This document shows, piece after piece, positions 33,862-43,276 of a stretch of 64,000 nt of DNA (position 1 is the first letter of the stretch; each line of letters opens with the position of its first letter). The notes below the pieces were generated by a model. That model did not search any database, had not been told where the DNA came from, and saw only the letters and a program-made list of their open reading frames with translations. Origin of the DNA: Deltaproteobacteria bacterium (lineage in GTDB: Bacteria; Desulfobacterota; Desulfobacteria; Desulfobacterales; UBA5852); the NCBI GenBank assembly GCA_020444045.1, contig JAHLLS010000022.1:1-64000 (forward strand), in the 5' to 3' direction. Made by a program: the position numbers and the translations under genes.

Positions 33862-35904
33862 ATGGAAAATCTATCCCATATCAGCAAGCTTCGCGCGCTG
33901 GGGTACCAGAACAAATACCATTACCTGGAAGAAGCGCTATCGCGCAATATCGGTTTCCTGACGCCGGCCGAGCAGGATCGACTGTTGAATGCCACCGTGG
34001 CCATACCCGGACTTGGCGGTGTGGGCGGGGAACACCTGGTAACCCTTGCCCGCCTGGGGATCGGTCGCTTTCACCTGGCGGATTTCGATGTATTCGAGCC
34101 GGCCAATCTGAACCGCCAGTATGGTGCCAAAACCAGTCACCTCGGGCGTCCCAAGCTCGATGTGATGGTCGAAGAGGCACTGAATATCAATCCCTACCTG
34201 GATATCCGGAGATTTCCGGACGGTGTCCAAAAACAAAACCTCGATTCATTTCTGGATGGGGTCGACGTGGTGGTGGACGGGATCGATTTTTTTAATTTTG
34301 ATATCCGGCGGATGGTCTTCAATCGGGCGCGGACACGGGGAATCCATGTCGTCACGGCGGGCCCCCTGGGCTATAGTGCCGCGATGCTGGTGTTTGCACC
34401 CGATCGGGGTATGGGATTCGACGCGTATTTCGATATCCGTGACGAGATGACCACCGAAGAAAAGCTTCTGTCTTTCATGATCGGTTTGGCACCCCGGGCA
34501 ACCCACCGGCAGTATGTCGATCCGGGGCGCATCGACCTGGAAAATCAATGCGGGCCATCCCTGGGAGCGGGTTGCACCAACTGTGCATCGGCGGCGGCCG
34601 CGGAAGTTGTCCGCATCCTGCTGGGGCAGAAGGGAATTCGTCCGGCCCCCTATTATTTTCAGTATGATCCGTATGCCAGGCGGTTTCAACAGGGTTATCT
34701 TCTTTTCGGCAACCGACATCCGCTGCAGCAGGTGAAGCGCAAAGTCATGAAGCGGGGCTTGGCTAAATCGACGGGCCGTTATTGCCCTGTGCAGCCCCGT
34801 TCACCGCTTGTTGACGACCAGGGACCGGATCTTCCCACGGCTGTTATGGATTATCTCCTGCGTGCCGCGATTCAGGCCCCATCCGGTGACAACTGCCAAC
34901 CATGGTGGTTCCGCACCGGCAAAAATTGTATCGATATCGTGCTCCGACCGGATGCCGACCGCTCACTGTTCAACGTCAATCAAACAGCCTCGATGATTGC
35001 GTGTGGTGCGGCATTGGAAAATCTTTTGATCGCCGCATCGCGCTATGGCTTCGAGGGCAAGGTTTCCTACCGGCCGGAAGGTGAGACGCATGATTGCCTG
35101 TCCAGCGTTGTTTTCCAACGCTCGGAAATCGAGGAGGATCCGCTGCAGCGGTTCATTTGGGAGCGCCATACCAATCGAACCCGCTATCGCCAGGGCGCGT
35201 TGTCGCCGGCCTTGTTGATCGAGCTCATCCAGAGCCTGAAGGCGTTTCCCTCGATGGAATTGAAGCTGTATCATTCAAAGGAAGATATTCGTGCCATTGC
35301 CGGACTCGTCTATCGGGCCGATCAGATCCGGGTGACGTCGCGTGCCTTGCACGAGCACCTCATGCGCATGATCCGCTTTACCGATGACGATGTCCTGCGG
35401 AAACGCGATGGGTTTCCGCTGCAGAATCTGGAAGCCGGCTGGGGCGGGGAAGTATTCCTGCGGATGACCCGAAGTTGGCGGTCCATGACACTTTTCAATC
35501 GATTGGGAATTTCCCGGATCGTACCGCTGATCTCCTATCGCGGTATCCTGCAGGCGCCCTTGGTCGGATTGCTCAAGTGCCCGGACACCAGTTCCGAAAC
35601 CATGCTCAAGGGGGGTCGAGCCCTTGAGCGTGTGTGGCTGACGGCGACGCGCATGGGGCTTTCTTTCCAGCCCATGACGGCGGTAACCCTTTTCTGGATG
35701 CGCTGGCGGATGAACCAGATGGAGGCGTTAGGCGGAAAACACGAACGAATGCTGCAATCCCTCTGGGAAGCGTATCATCGGATTTTTGAAGTCGATCCGG
35801 ACAGCGAAGAAGGGCATGTGATGCTTTTCCGCATCGGCGTTGGTGATCGTGTTGCTTGCCGCACCGCCCGTAAACTTCCGGAGGCCTCGATGCTGCCGAA
35901 TTAG
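33862..35904 (+). CDS. ThiF/E1-like adenylyltransferase fused to nitroreductase-like domain
   Basis: 680 residues. Residues about 25-280 are an E1/ThiF/MoeB-like Rossmann domain: IPGLGGVGGEHLVTLARLGI, the DFDVFEPANLNRQYG signature and VDVVVDGIDFFNFDIRRMVF. A CTNCASAAAAEVV segment follows. Residues about 335-660 have a nitroreductase-type flavin fold (AIQAPSGDNCQPWWFRTGKN, ERHTNRTRYRQGA). This combination occurs in Rv1355c-type proteins. E1 domains activate a C-terminal carboxylate with ATP; the nitroreductase part would then act on the product or oxidise it. Together with the acyltransferase this may make a modified acyl-amino compound, which is inference. Confidence 0.82.
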   Translation: MENLSHISKLRALGYQNKYHYLEEALSRNIGFLTPAEQDRLLNATVAIPGLGGVGGEHLVTLARLGIGRFHLADFDVFEPANLNRQYGAKTSHLGRPKLDVMVEEALNINPYLDIRRFPDGVQKQNLDSFLDGVDVVVDGIDFFNFDIRRMVFNRARTRGIHVVTAGPLGYSAAMLVFAPDRGMGFDAYFDIRDEMTTEEKLLSFMIGLAPRATHRQYVDPGRIDLENQCGPSLGAGCTNCASAAAAEVVRILLGQKGIRPAPYYFQYDPYARRFQQGYLLFGNRHPLQQVKRKVMKRGLAKSTGRYCPVQPRSPLVDDQGPDLPTAVMDYLLRAAIQAPSGDNCQPWWFRTGKNCIDIVLRPDADRSLFNVNQTASMIACGAALENLLIAASRYGFEGKVSYRPEGETHDCLSSVVFQRSEIEEDPLQRFIWERHTNRTRYRQGALSPALLIELIQSLKAFPSMELKLYHSKEDIRAIAGLVYRADQIRVTSRALHEHLMRMIRFTDDDVLRKRDGFPLQNLEAGWGGEVFLRMTRSWRSMTLFNRLGISRIVPLISYRGILQAPLVGLLKCPDTSSETMLKGGRALERVWLTATRMGLSFQPMTAVTLFWMRWRMNQMEALGGKHERMLQSLWEAYHRIFEVDPDSEEGHVMLFRIGVGDRVACRTARKLPEASMLPN

Positions 35905-35989
35905 CCTGTCCACATCCCTCATCTGAATCCTACTGCCCGATCGTTGGCCAACCAACGCCACAATCGTTCGAGAACCTTTGAACGGTTTG

Positions 35990-37336
35990 TTAAAGACGGC
36001 CTTTGGCGATGGGCAAACGCAATTTTTGATTGACAAAGATACGATTTCCCCGTTTTGACAGATTATTGGCGGCAACCACGTCGCCGACGGATAGATTGTG
36101 TCGCCGGGCAATGGAGGAGATTGTGTCGCCCTTGCGCACACGATAGACCGGACAGGGCTTTTGGTGCATGCTTAGGAGCGTATGCGGAATACGGGCGTTA
36201 TATGCCAAACGGTATTGCCATTCATGGGACGGCAGGCGAATGGGATACCCGGCCGGGATATCCTGAAGGCCCCGGATCACGGACGGTCGCAAGGCGGGAT
36301 TGAGGTGGTGCAGGAGGCGGCTATCAAGCTTGAAATGCGCGCTCACCGCTTTGAACGGTGTGAAACCATCCGGGGTGACTTGAAATGTGGGGTGCCCGAC
36401 GGAGGGCGGCAGGTCATCAAAATAACGATGGGCATTTTTTGCGGCTTCCCGGGCGGCGAGAAATTCGGGGTAGAAATTGCGGGAGGCAAAACGAAAGCGG
36501 CGGCTACGGTAGTTCTCGAAAATGGCGGCATAGGTTTTGTGACGTCGTTTGGCCCGCCGCATGCCGGAAATGCCATGGTTATAGGCGGTGATCGCAAGGG
36601 GCCAGCTTTCCAGGCGCCGGTAATTGGTTTTGAGCAGATCTGCTGCGGCCTCGGATGCGCGTATGGGGTCGAGGCGTTCATCGAGGGCGGCATTGATTTG
36701 CAGATAATGTCGCCCGGTCCGGCGGGTAAACTGCCAGATGCCGACCGCTCCTGATTTGCTGTGGGCTTGATAGTTAAAGGAAGATTCCACATGGGGCAGG
36801 TAGGCCAGATCTTCGGGTAAGCCGGCGTTTCGGAATATGGCGCGAATTGCATCGATATGGACCGCGGAACGAATGAGGCCGTCGCGAAAGCGATCACGCT
36901 GCCCAACTTGACAGCGGATGCGTCGTTTTGCTTTTTTAAGATGATCCGGCGTAACCGACGGTCCGAACATTTTGGTGACGCGTTTCACTTCGGGGTCGTC
37001 ACAACCGGGGGTTTGTATTAAGCGGTCTAAGATGTGGCGGTAGGTGGCACGCGCCCGGCGCATACGATGGTCATTGATACGGTAGGCGCCCGCTGCGTCG
37101 GGGTGCTCCAGTTCGATGACATCATATACGATTTCGGGATAGCGGCTGTCGTGGATCACGCCCTGGGTGAGGGGGTAGCGGGTATAAATCGAAAGCCAGA
37201 ATGATACTGTGGATTGCGTCACCGGTGGATTGGAAAACGTATCGGCCGAACATAATGACGCGGCGAGGCACCCCGCTAGGACACCAGCTATCAGGATAAA
37301 CCTAACTCGGGTCACAAGTCGATAAACGATAATCAT
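35990..37336 (-). CDS. MltD-like lytic murein transglycosylase with LysM
   Basis: 448 residues. A signal-like start (VRFILIAGVLAGCLAASLCS) is followed by the SLT domain at about 160-300, with the catalytic Glu in LAYLPHVESSFN and the family motifs KSGAVGIWQFTRRTGRHY and LAITAYNHG. A C-terminal LysM domain (YRVRKGDTISSIARRHNLSV) binds glycan. The enzyme cuts peptidoglycan to 1,6-anhydro products in the periplasm. LAGC may be a lipobox, making it a lipoprotein. GGAG stands 10 bases before the ATG at 37336. Confidence 0.92.
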   Translation of the reverse strand: MIIVYRLVTRVRFILIAGVLAGCLAASLCSADTFSNPPVTQSTVSFWLSIYTRYPLTQGVIHDSRYPEIVYDVIELEHPDAAGAYRINDHRMRRARATYRHILDRLIQTPGCDDPEVKRVTKMFGPSVTPDHLKKAKRRIRCQVGQRDRFRDGLIRSAVHIDAIRAIFRNAGLPEDLAYLPHVESSFNYQAHSKSGAVGIWQFTRRTGRHYLQINAALDERLDPIRASEAAADLLKTNYRRLESWPLAITAYNHGISGMRRAKRRHKTYAAIFENYRSRRFRFASRNFYPEFLAAREAAKNAHRYFDDLPPSVGHPTFQVTPDGFTPFKAVSAHFKLDSRLLHHLNPALRPSVIRGLQDIPAGYPIRLPSHEWQYRLAYNARIPHTLLSMHQKPCPVYRVRKGDTISSIARRHNLSVGDVVAANNLSKRGNRIFVNQKLRLPIAKGRL

Positions 37337-37557
37337 TGCCAAAAATCTCCGTAGGCATCAACACCAGAAAACGCGGGTGAACGTTTACGATGAGCAGCAA
37401 AAATCATTCCTCACTTGCCCAATAAATGTATTGTTAAAAAATACAATGGGATACATTATTTAAAATATGGGCTTCGGTATGGAGGTGGATCAACTTGCGG
37501 GCTCAATGTGCACAATTTGTTACGATCTAAAACGCCACCGTACGAAGATGGAATGTC

Positions 37558-38115
37558 ATGAATGATGTTTTTCAAGCCGCATTAGATATCCTGCCACGAA
37601 TCGTTGCGGATCTGGAAGTGCACCATCCGCGAACGATCGTGCTGTTCGGCTCGATGGCACGCCTCCAGGCGGGTATCGATACGACACATCGACCGCAAGA
37701 TATCGACTTGCTCGTGGTGGGAGACCAGATCCCGATCAATTTTGAAACAAAAGCATACGGTTTCCCCACCGAGATAACGCGAATGCGAACCTATGTCTTC
37801 GTGGAAATTGCGCGATCGCTGCGCTATGACAGTCGTCCTGTCGCTCTTTCCAAACTCTATGGTAACCAGCTCATAAAACAGCAGGCCCACCGTGTCATCG
37901 CGGCCAGTCTTCTGTTAGGTCCGGATTACCGTTCATTTGGTATTGAACAGATCGAGGTGGACGGTCTTGAGGACCCGCGTGATTATTCCGTCCACCAAGT
38001 ACTACTGGGCAGGGCATGGTGGAGACAGATCGTTGAATTTGCCCGCGAGCGTCGCGGACCATTGAAACGATTCAGCGACAAGATCGTCCAAAGGGACGTT
38101 TTCGTTGCGGACTAA
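37558..38115 (+). CDS. Nucleotidyltransferase-fold protein
   Basis: 185 residues. TIVLFGSMARL with a following DIDLLVVGD (about residues 28-62) is the DNA polymerase beta/MNT nucleotidyltransferase core. The second half lacks matches to a known partner domain, and no HEPN gene lies beside it, so a MNT-HEPN toxin-antitoxin pair is not supported. The upstream region 37343-37557 is AT-rich, with TGTATT/AATACA inverted repeats near 37426-37445 that could bind a regulator. AATGGAATGTC upstream is at best a weak ribosome site. Confidence 0.6.
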   Translation: MNDVFQAALDILPRIVADLEVHHPRTIVLFGSMARLQAGIDTTHRPQDIDLLVVGDQIPINFETKAYGFPTEITRMRTYVFVEIARSLRYDSRPVALSKLYGNQLIKQQAHRVIAASLLLGPDYRSFGIEQIEVDGLEDPRDYSVHQVLLGRAWWRQIVEFARERRGPLKRFSDKIVQRDVFVAD

Positions 38116-38183
38116 GACGTAGAGGTACTACAGCAGCCGTACTGTGCGTGAAAAGACAGGTCGAAACGGGGAGGGGGATGGAC

Positions 38184-38621
38184 TTAAGATTCCTGGATGT
38201 TAAACCAATCGGTTAGCAGGGTTTTCGTTTCCTGTGGGTCCGGGATAACGGGATCATCACTAAAAATGCCGACACGCAGGGAGAATTTATCGCCATCGCC
38301 CCACGGCCAGCAAGTGGCGTACAGCAGCAGGCCGGTCGCGTTGTCATCGGCGGCGATGAAAAGGTTTTGACCCGGCATCAGACCAAAGCCGGATTCGATG
38401 AAACTGCTCACGAGACGTGAGGAATTCTCGATCGTGGTAAAATCCCATGTCTGTTCGAACTCAAGGGTGATCGGAAGAAGAATGAGTTCCAAGTCTTCTT
38501 TGTTAAAAACCACGAGGGCGTGGTTGTATTTATCATCCCATTCCCAGAGGTTTGACGCCGGGATGTTCAAGCCGATGCGGTTGCAGATGGCCTTGAATTT
38601 TGCCAGATTAACTGAATTCAT
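38184..38621 (-). CDS. Hypothetical protein
   Basis: 145 residues, soluble, acidic, with many tryptophans and a strand-rich look (ALVVFNKEDLELILLPITLE, FSLRVGIFSDDPVIPDP). No family is recognised. It lies between two plus-strand genes. No good ribosome site is seen upstream, so the start is uncertain. Confidence 0.5.
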   Translation of the reverse strand: MNSVNLAKFKAICNRIGLNIPASNLWEWDDKYNHALVVFNKEDLELILLPITLEFEQTWDFTTIENSSRLVSSFIESGFGLMPGQNLFIAADDNATGLLLYATCWPWGDGDKFSLRVGIFSDDPVIPDPQETKTLLTDWFNIQES

Positions 38622-38742
38622 GATATAAGACCGTTTAACCTCAAGAAATTCATACCACTTTCAGGTCAGAATAGGATAAATAGGAAAGCATGTCAAACCA
38701 TTGTAATGTTATCGAAAGTGCTTTAAATCGAGGCCTGATCGC

Positions 38743-39663
38743 TTGCCGGCAGAAACGGTCGATGTGGATCGCGTGATTTCCCTGATTGAAAAAATGAGTT
38801 GGCTTTTGCCCCTCACGCTGATGTTTGGGTTGCTGGTTCTCATGCTGGCAACGCTCCAGCACTTCCTGGCCGACATCCGTTCCAAGTCCAATGTGCGCTA
38901 TCTGAATATACCGGCCCGACGCAGTCCGGGGGAATCCACGCGCCGCCGGATCGATCGAACCAATGGTGAGATAGGGGCCTTTGCTGTGGCCCTTGGAACC
39001 ATTCCGCTGGTTCTTTACGCGGCGCTGCTCTCTTATGTCCATTTCCTGTTTCTGGAGCTGAGTTGGATGGATACCGGCTATTTTGGCGCCATCAGTTTGG
39101 GATTCATCCTGTACGGATCAAACAAAATCAAACGCTTGAAGGCCAGGCGCCGACGGCTCTATGTGACCTATGAAGGTCAAATGGCCGTCGCCCAGGAAAT
39201 CAACCGCCTCACACCGAATGGATATCAGGTGTATCACGATTTTCCCACGGATCGTTTCCATATCGACCATATCATTGTCGGTCCCAACGGCGTTTTTACC
39301 GTGACCACCCGGGTGATCTCTAACTTCGGCCGCCGGAAGGGAAAAATTTTGACATTGGATGGTCAGCGCCTTCTTCTTGGTAAAAAAAGCGATGGCCGTA
39401 CGATTCCTTTTGCTGCTTTTCAGGCCACCTGGTTGGCTAAATGGCTTTTGACAGCGACTGGTGAAGCGATTCCGGTTCAGTCTTTGCTGACCGTTCCGGG
39501 GTGTCGGATGAAGACCCTTCGCAAAACACCCCTTTTGGTCGTGACGCCGGAAAGCATTGGGGAAACGGTCAATTGTTTTCAGGGGTATCGGTTATCACGC
39601 AAGACCATTCGCCTGGTGTGCGAAGCGCTTGACACGAAATGTCGCCTATCACCAATGCCATAG
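38743..39663 (+). CDS. Membrane protein with NERD nuclease-related domain
   Basis: 306 residues. Hydrophobic helices at about 19-40 and 78-120 (MSWLLPLTLMFGLLVLMLAT, AVALGTIPLVLYAALL, GYFGAISLGFILYG). From about 155 the NERD fold appears: GYQVYHDFPTDRFHIDHIIV followed by GPNGVFTVTTR, with the DHIIVGPNG signature. NERD is a nuclease-related fold, but activity is rarely shown. The start codon would be TTG 38743; ATG 38794 is another possibility, and neither has a clear ribosome site. Confidence 0.72.
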   Translation: MPAETVDVDRVISLIEKMSWLLPLTLMFGLLVLMLATLQHFLADIRSKSNVRYLNIPARRSPGESTRRRIDRTNGEIGAFAVALGTIPLVLYAALLSYVHFLFLELSWMDTGYFGAISLGFILYGSNKIKRLKARRRRLYVTYEGQMAVAQEINRLTPNGYQVYHDFPTDRFHIDHIIVGPNGVFTVTTRVISNFGRRKGKILTLDGQRLLLGKKSDGRTIPFAAFQATWLAKWLLTATGEAIPVQSLLTVPGCRMKTLRKTPLLVVTPESIGETVNCFQGYRLSRKTIRLVCEALDTKCRLSPMP

Positions 39664-39908
39664 CGCGCCCTGATCCATTGTGTGCCCGATAGAGCATTGT
39701 CCAGCATTTGGTCGATGTGATTCCCATGACTTGACATATTGCTTCGGTAAGCGCCCCTTCCATCTCCCGCATCCTGCCCTGTTCATGAAATAAAAATCAA
39801 ACAATGCGTCCAAGCAACAGCTGAGGAACGCACCATCGATCGGTTGTCATCGACCACTTCGCATGAGGACGGAACGAGTGCGAAGGACCGATCGGCGCTA
39901 TGACAGTG

Positions 39909-41015
39909 CTATGAATATGAGATCGTGCGACCGTGTTTGAGTTCAAGATAGCGGTCTTCCAGGTGGCGTTCCCGCAGGGCCTGGCGTATAGCCATCGGGG
40001 GCAAATGCACGGGTTCATCCCCCAGTCGAAACGTTCCCCAGTGGGCAATGGACAGGTGACGAGCCTTTAAATCCAGGAAAGCCGTCACAGTTTCCTCCGG
40101 GTTCATATGGCTTGGCGCCATGAACCAGCGGGGTTCATAGGCACCGAGATTGAAAATGGCCAGATCAATATCAAATTCTTCCCCGATTTGCTCAAAACCG
40201 TCGAAAAAACCGGTGTCGCCAGAGATGTAGACACAGGCGCCACTTTTGGTGCGAATAATGTAAGAGCCCCACAGGGCGGTATTGGGGCCGACGAGAGGGT
40301 TGCGCATGGTCCAGTGGTTACAGGGCAGAAAAATGATTTCCCGGCCGTCTTCATAATGGTGCTCGTACCAATCAAGAGGGGTGCGATGGGTCATTCCCAA
40401 ATCATTGAAAAGGTCATCATACCCCGGCGGACAAATAATATGGGTTCCGTTTCCCCAGGTGCCCAGGGAAGGGGTATCCAGGTGGTCGTAGTGTCCATGG
40501 GTAACAAGAACGTGTTTAGGCTGCGGCAGGGTGGCGGCGTCGAACGCCAACGGCGAAAAGTCTTCGATAAACCAGAACAGTCCGCCGAACACCGGATCAA
40601 TCAGAATGAATGCGTCGCCATCCTTGATAAGGATTCCGGCATGTTTAAGAAGGGTTATACTCAGCCCCGTTCGATCCAAAATCGCGCCACGATTTATGGC
40701 AACCGGAGTGGGGATGTCATCGGAATAATATTTTTTAAAATGGTTTTTCGTAAACCACTTCCATTTCAGGACCCGGCCGAGGCCTCCTTTGGGGATGTCG
40801 CTGAACGGATTCAGAAACTCTCCTTGCCGATGGTGCAATTTACGTGTTGCCAAGTCGCGCATTCGTGTTCCGTTGAGGGGACGGTAGGCTAACACTGTGT
40901 CGTCACCATAGCCATTGTTGGCCGGAGGGCGCGAGGCGCATGCCCCCGGAATACCCATTAGGGAAGCACTGGCGGCGCTTTGCAGCAGACGGCGGATGAA
41001 GTGTCGGCGGGTCAT
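39909..41015 (-). CDS. Tat-exported metallo-beta-lactamase-fold hydrolase (NAPE-PLD/UlaG-like)
   Basis: 368 residues. The N-terminus MTRRHFIRRLLQSAASASLM has a twin-arginine signal; GIPGACAS may hold a processing or lipid site. The metal site is complete: HVLVTHGHYDHLD (HxHxDH), LPCNHW, YISGDTGFF and SIAHWGTFRLGDEP. Sequence order resembles bacterial NAPE-hydrolysing phospholipase D and UlaG-like lactonases. It would act in the periplasm on a lipid or lactone. The start was moved to the ATG of the Tat motif. Confidence 0.85.
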   Translation of the reverse strand: MTRRHFIRRLLQSAASASLMGIPGACASRPPANNGYGDDTVLAYRPLNGTRMRDLATRKLHHRQGEFLNPFSDIPKGGLGRVLKWKWFTKNHFKKYYSDDIPTPVAINRGAILDRTGLSITLLKHAGILIKDGDAFILIDPVFGGLFWFIEDFSPLAFDAATLPQPKHVLVTHGHYDHLDTPSLGTWGNGTHIICPPGYDDLFNDLGMTHRTPLDWYEHHYEDGREIIFLPCNHWTMRNPLVGPNTALWGSYIIRTKSGACVYISGDTGFFDGFEQIGEEFDIDLAIFNLGAYEPRWFMAPSHMNPEETVTAFLDLKARHLSIAHWGTFRLGDEPVHLPPMAIRQALRERHLEDRYLELKHGRTISYS

Positions 41016-41467
41016 GTCTTTGTCTCGCTTTCCGACCTGTTCCGTGGTTTCTCTATAAAATTGCGCCAAAGTCAGTTCACAATTTTAATGGCTTAGACAC
41101 CTGGTGGGAAAAGCGTTCAAGTGCATGAAAACCGCGCATATTCCCCACTTTTGCAACGCAGACGGACGGGATGCTTGGGCGTTTAAAATGTGAACCTGCT
41201 TTTACATAATTCCAAGTTGTCCAGATCTGTAAATCAGGCACAGTTACTTTTTAGTAAGCATTCCGGTTGCGATGATCAAGCAAAGCCTTCGACGGAATGT
41301 GCCGAACATTATGACAGAATTCGGCAGAAGCCATGACAGATTGTGTCATGACCGCGATTAAAGTCATCGGAGAAACGATGGAATCTGCAGGAAATGCTCG
41401 ACTTAATGCTTTCTCGAATTATGGAATGAATCCTGCATGATGACCATGCTCATCAGACATGCAGGGA
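41016..41467. other. Upstream region of the riboswitch-controlled gene
   Basis: About 450 non-coding bases between divergent genes. It must hold the promoter for the riboswitch transcript. I see no confident -10/-35 pair and no gene. Confidence 0.5.
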
Positions 41468-41560
41468 TGTCATTTTTGATCGTTAAAAGCCAAACCTGTT
41501 GCGAAGCAGGGACGGAAAGCCACGGGTCTCACGGGAGACCGCCGGGTTGCCATTTGACAA
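41468..41560 (+). promoter_or_regulatory. GEMM-I (cyclic di-GMP-I) riboswitch
   Basis: The conserved core is plain: AAAGCCAAACC, a hairpin CCTG-TTGCGAAG-CAGG with a GCGA (GNRA) loop, GGACGGAAAGCC, then GGTCTC-ACGG-GAGACC and GCCGGGTTGCC, in the order of the GEMM-I consensus. TGTCA (41469) and TGACA (41555) may close the outer helix. It sits about 100 bases before a small winged-helix gene. Binding of cyclic di-GMP would alter transcription or translation of that gene; the off-state structure is not resolved here. Confidence 0.9.
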
Positions 41561-41664
41561 GGCAATGCGGCTGTTTGTGTTCGAGCCCGGTAAGGTCGGC
41601 ATGCAGACCCCCCATGGATTGTTTGGAACAGATACCCGCTTGAAAGACCTGACCAGGTGTGCCG

Positions 41665-41910
41665 ATGTCAAAACCAAGCGCCAGCTTTAAAATGCGCGTT
41701 TTTCGATGTTCAGGCGATGTTCCTAAAAACGACCATCGCCTCGATGACAATATGGTAAAAATCCTGAGCGTTTTAGATGGCCGGAAAAGTATTGCGAGTA
41801 TCGCATTTGCTTCCGGAATGACCATGGGCGATTTTCAAAAGGCCATCAAAAACCTGATTGAATTGGATTTGATTGAGGCCACAGAGCCCGATGAAATCCT
41901 TTCTGTGTGA
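41665..41910 (+). CDS. Small winged-helix-like protein under c-di-GMP riboswitch control
   Basis: 81 residues. The segment VKILSVLDGRKSIASIAFAS followed by MTMGDFQKAIKNLIELDLIE is a typical winged-helix or PATAN-like mini-domain (helix, helix, beta turn). AGGT lies 6 bases before ATG 41665; a GTG two codons before is possible. A short ORF in another frame (41565-41690, about 41 codons) overlaps its first codons and may be a coupler or nothing. It probably acts as a regulator responding to c-di-GMP level through the riboswitch. Confidence 0.68.
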   Translation: MSKPSASFKMRVFRCSGDVPKNDHRLDDNMVKILSVLDGRKSIASIAFASGMTMGDFQKAIKNLIELDLIEATEPDEILSV

Positions 41911-42414
41911 TGCGTTCCGCCATTCCTCCGGAAAATTCACAACCGACCATTTTCATCCAACGGTCATTTTCTTGCGGCATCTTTTCATCAGCATGATTAC
42001 TGGTCGAACAGCTTGGTATAAGTGTAAAGAAGGTTGACGGTCGATATGCCGAAACAAATCGACGGTATTCATTGATTGAGGCTTATACACCATAATTTGT
42101 CGATCCCGCAGATCGCGGCCAAACGAGGAAGAATAAATGGAAATCAACAGGGTTGGTTATTTTGAAAAACCGGAAAAACGGTGTCTTCTTAAATATGCAA
42201 TAATAACGAATGGTAGAAGTTTATTATAATGTGGCGTTGCTTTTAAATGCCAACCGGCCAACAAATTTTGAAGTTGAAATGTGCGACTGGACAGCACGCC
42301 ATCAAATTGCAGGCATACTTTTTGCTTTGCTTATTTGGAACTATTGCAGCTGCGGTGGCCGGGCAGCCTTTCATCGGGGACCATCTTGTTTTATTGCTCA
42401 CGTGCCATTATCAA
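41911..42414. other. Non-coding stretch
   Basis: About 500 AT-richer bases without a gene I can support. TTGCTTTTAAATG-like and AATAATAACG tracts may hold promoters for the next gene. Confidence 0.4.
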
Positions 42415-42735
42415 ATGAAATCGGAATATTCTAAAATGAGAGAAGCAATGCTCGATTTAGCCAACCTCGCTTATGAACGTGAGCTGCGGCGTGAATTATC
42501 CCGTGTTCAGCGTCACATCGATCAGTATCGCGAGAAGGAGAGCAAGTTTTTCAATTTGCATGACATTAGGTTGAAATTCTATCGCGAAGCATCGGATGAG
42601 ATCTGGCACCTGTATGATCGCCTTGAGCCGGACAAAGCGGTCGAGCGTGCCGTGGCATTGGGCTTGCTGGCCGCCGATGAAGTTCCGGATGATATCCAAC
42701 ATACCCTGCGACATGCTGTTCGCCGCGTGTCATAA
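42415..42735 (+). CDS. Small helical (coiled-coil) hypothetical protein
   Basis: 106 residues, strongly charged. YERELRRELSRVQRHIDQYR is a likely coiled coil; the tail EPDKAVERAVALGLLAADEV is helical too. No family is recognised. The frame is open further upstream but with poor coding look (a hydrophobic stretch), so ATG 42415 or 42436 is preferred. No good ribosome site is seen. Confidence 0.45.
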   Translation: MKSEYSKMREAMLDLANLAYERELRRELSRVQRHIDQYREKESKFFNLHDIRLKFYREASDEIWHLYDRLEPDKAVERAVALGLLAADEVPDDIQHTLRHAVRRVS

Positions 42736-42914
42736 TTTCCTGAATATTTTCCCGCCCTATATCCTTGCGACCCATCTTTTGATATAGCCTTGCCGTCCTG
42801 CGTATTACCGAGGGTGACGGCTTGCGGCCGTCTTGAAGACCGAATTGGCAGGAATGGACATATGTAAATGGCGTTTTCCCACTGGTGAAGCCGGTACAAG
42901 CGACGGGAACGACG

Positions 42915-43139
42915 ATGAAAAAGATGGCGGTAGGGCTGCTGTTGATGGGGGTGGTCTGGGCGTTGTTCAATTTCCATTTCATCCTTTTCGATAACCGGAT
43001 CAAGATTCTGGGCAAAGCGCATTTCACATTGGATAACACCTTTGTGGACGCAAGAGGGGCCAAGAAAATCCGGTTGCTCCTGAACCCTGACCTTGTAAAA
43101 GCCGGGTTTAAGGATATTCTGAAGGAGGTGAGTCGGTGA
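42915..43139 (+). CDS. Small membrane-anchored hypothetical protein
   Basis: 74 residues. An N-terminal hydrophobic helix (MAVGLLLMGVVWALFNFHFI) is followed by a basic soluble tail (KAHFTLDNTFVDARGAKKIR). Only a weak ribosome site (GGGAACG) stands before the ATG at 42915. No family is recognised. It lies 137 bases before the gamma-glutamyl hydrolase gene. Confidence 0.5.
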   Translation: MKKMAVGLLLMGVVWALFNFHFILFDNRIKILGKAHFTLDNTFVDARGAKKIRLLLNPDLVKAGFKDILKEVSR

Positions 43140-43276
43140 TCGGCACCGATATCATGATACCGTTGTGCCGCGGGAATCTCATGCTGTGTTGTCGTTTTTT
43201 GATACCGTAGAGAAAACCACGTGAATCAAGATGATTCCCGGCGTGAAACGCCGTTGATACGCGAAAGGGTTGTTTA

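Noticed and set aside
37558..38115. MNT-HEPN toxin-antitoxin pair
   Set aside because: The nucleotidyltransferase motif is present, but the adjoining gene is on the other strand and has no HEPN motif (Rx4-6H).
41565..41690. About 41-codon ORF between riboswitch and winged-helix gene
   Set aside because: Its ribosome site is too close and it overlaps the next gene in another frame. It may be a coupler, but nothing shows that it is a gene.
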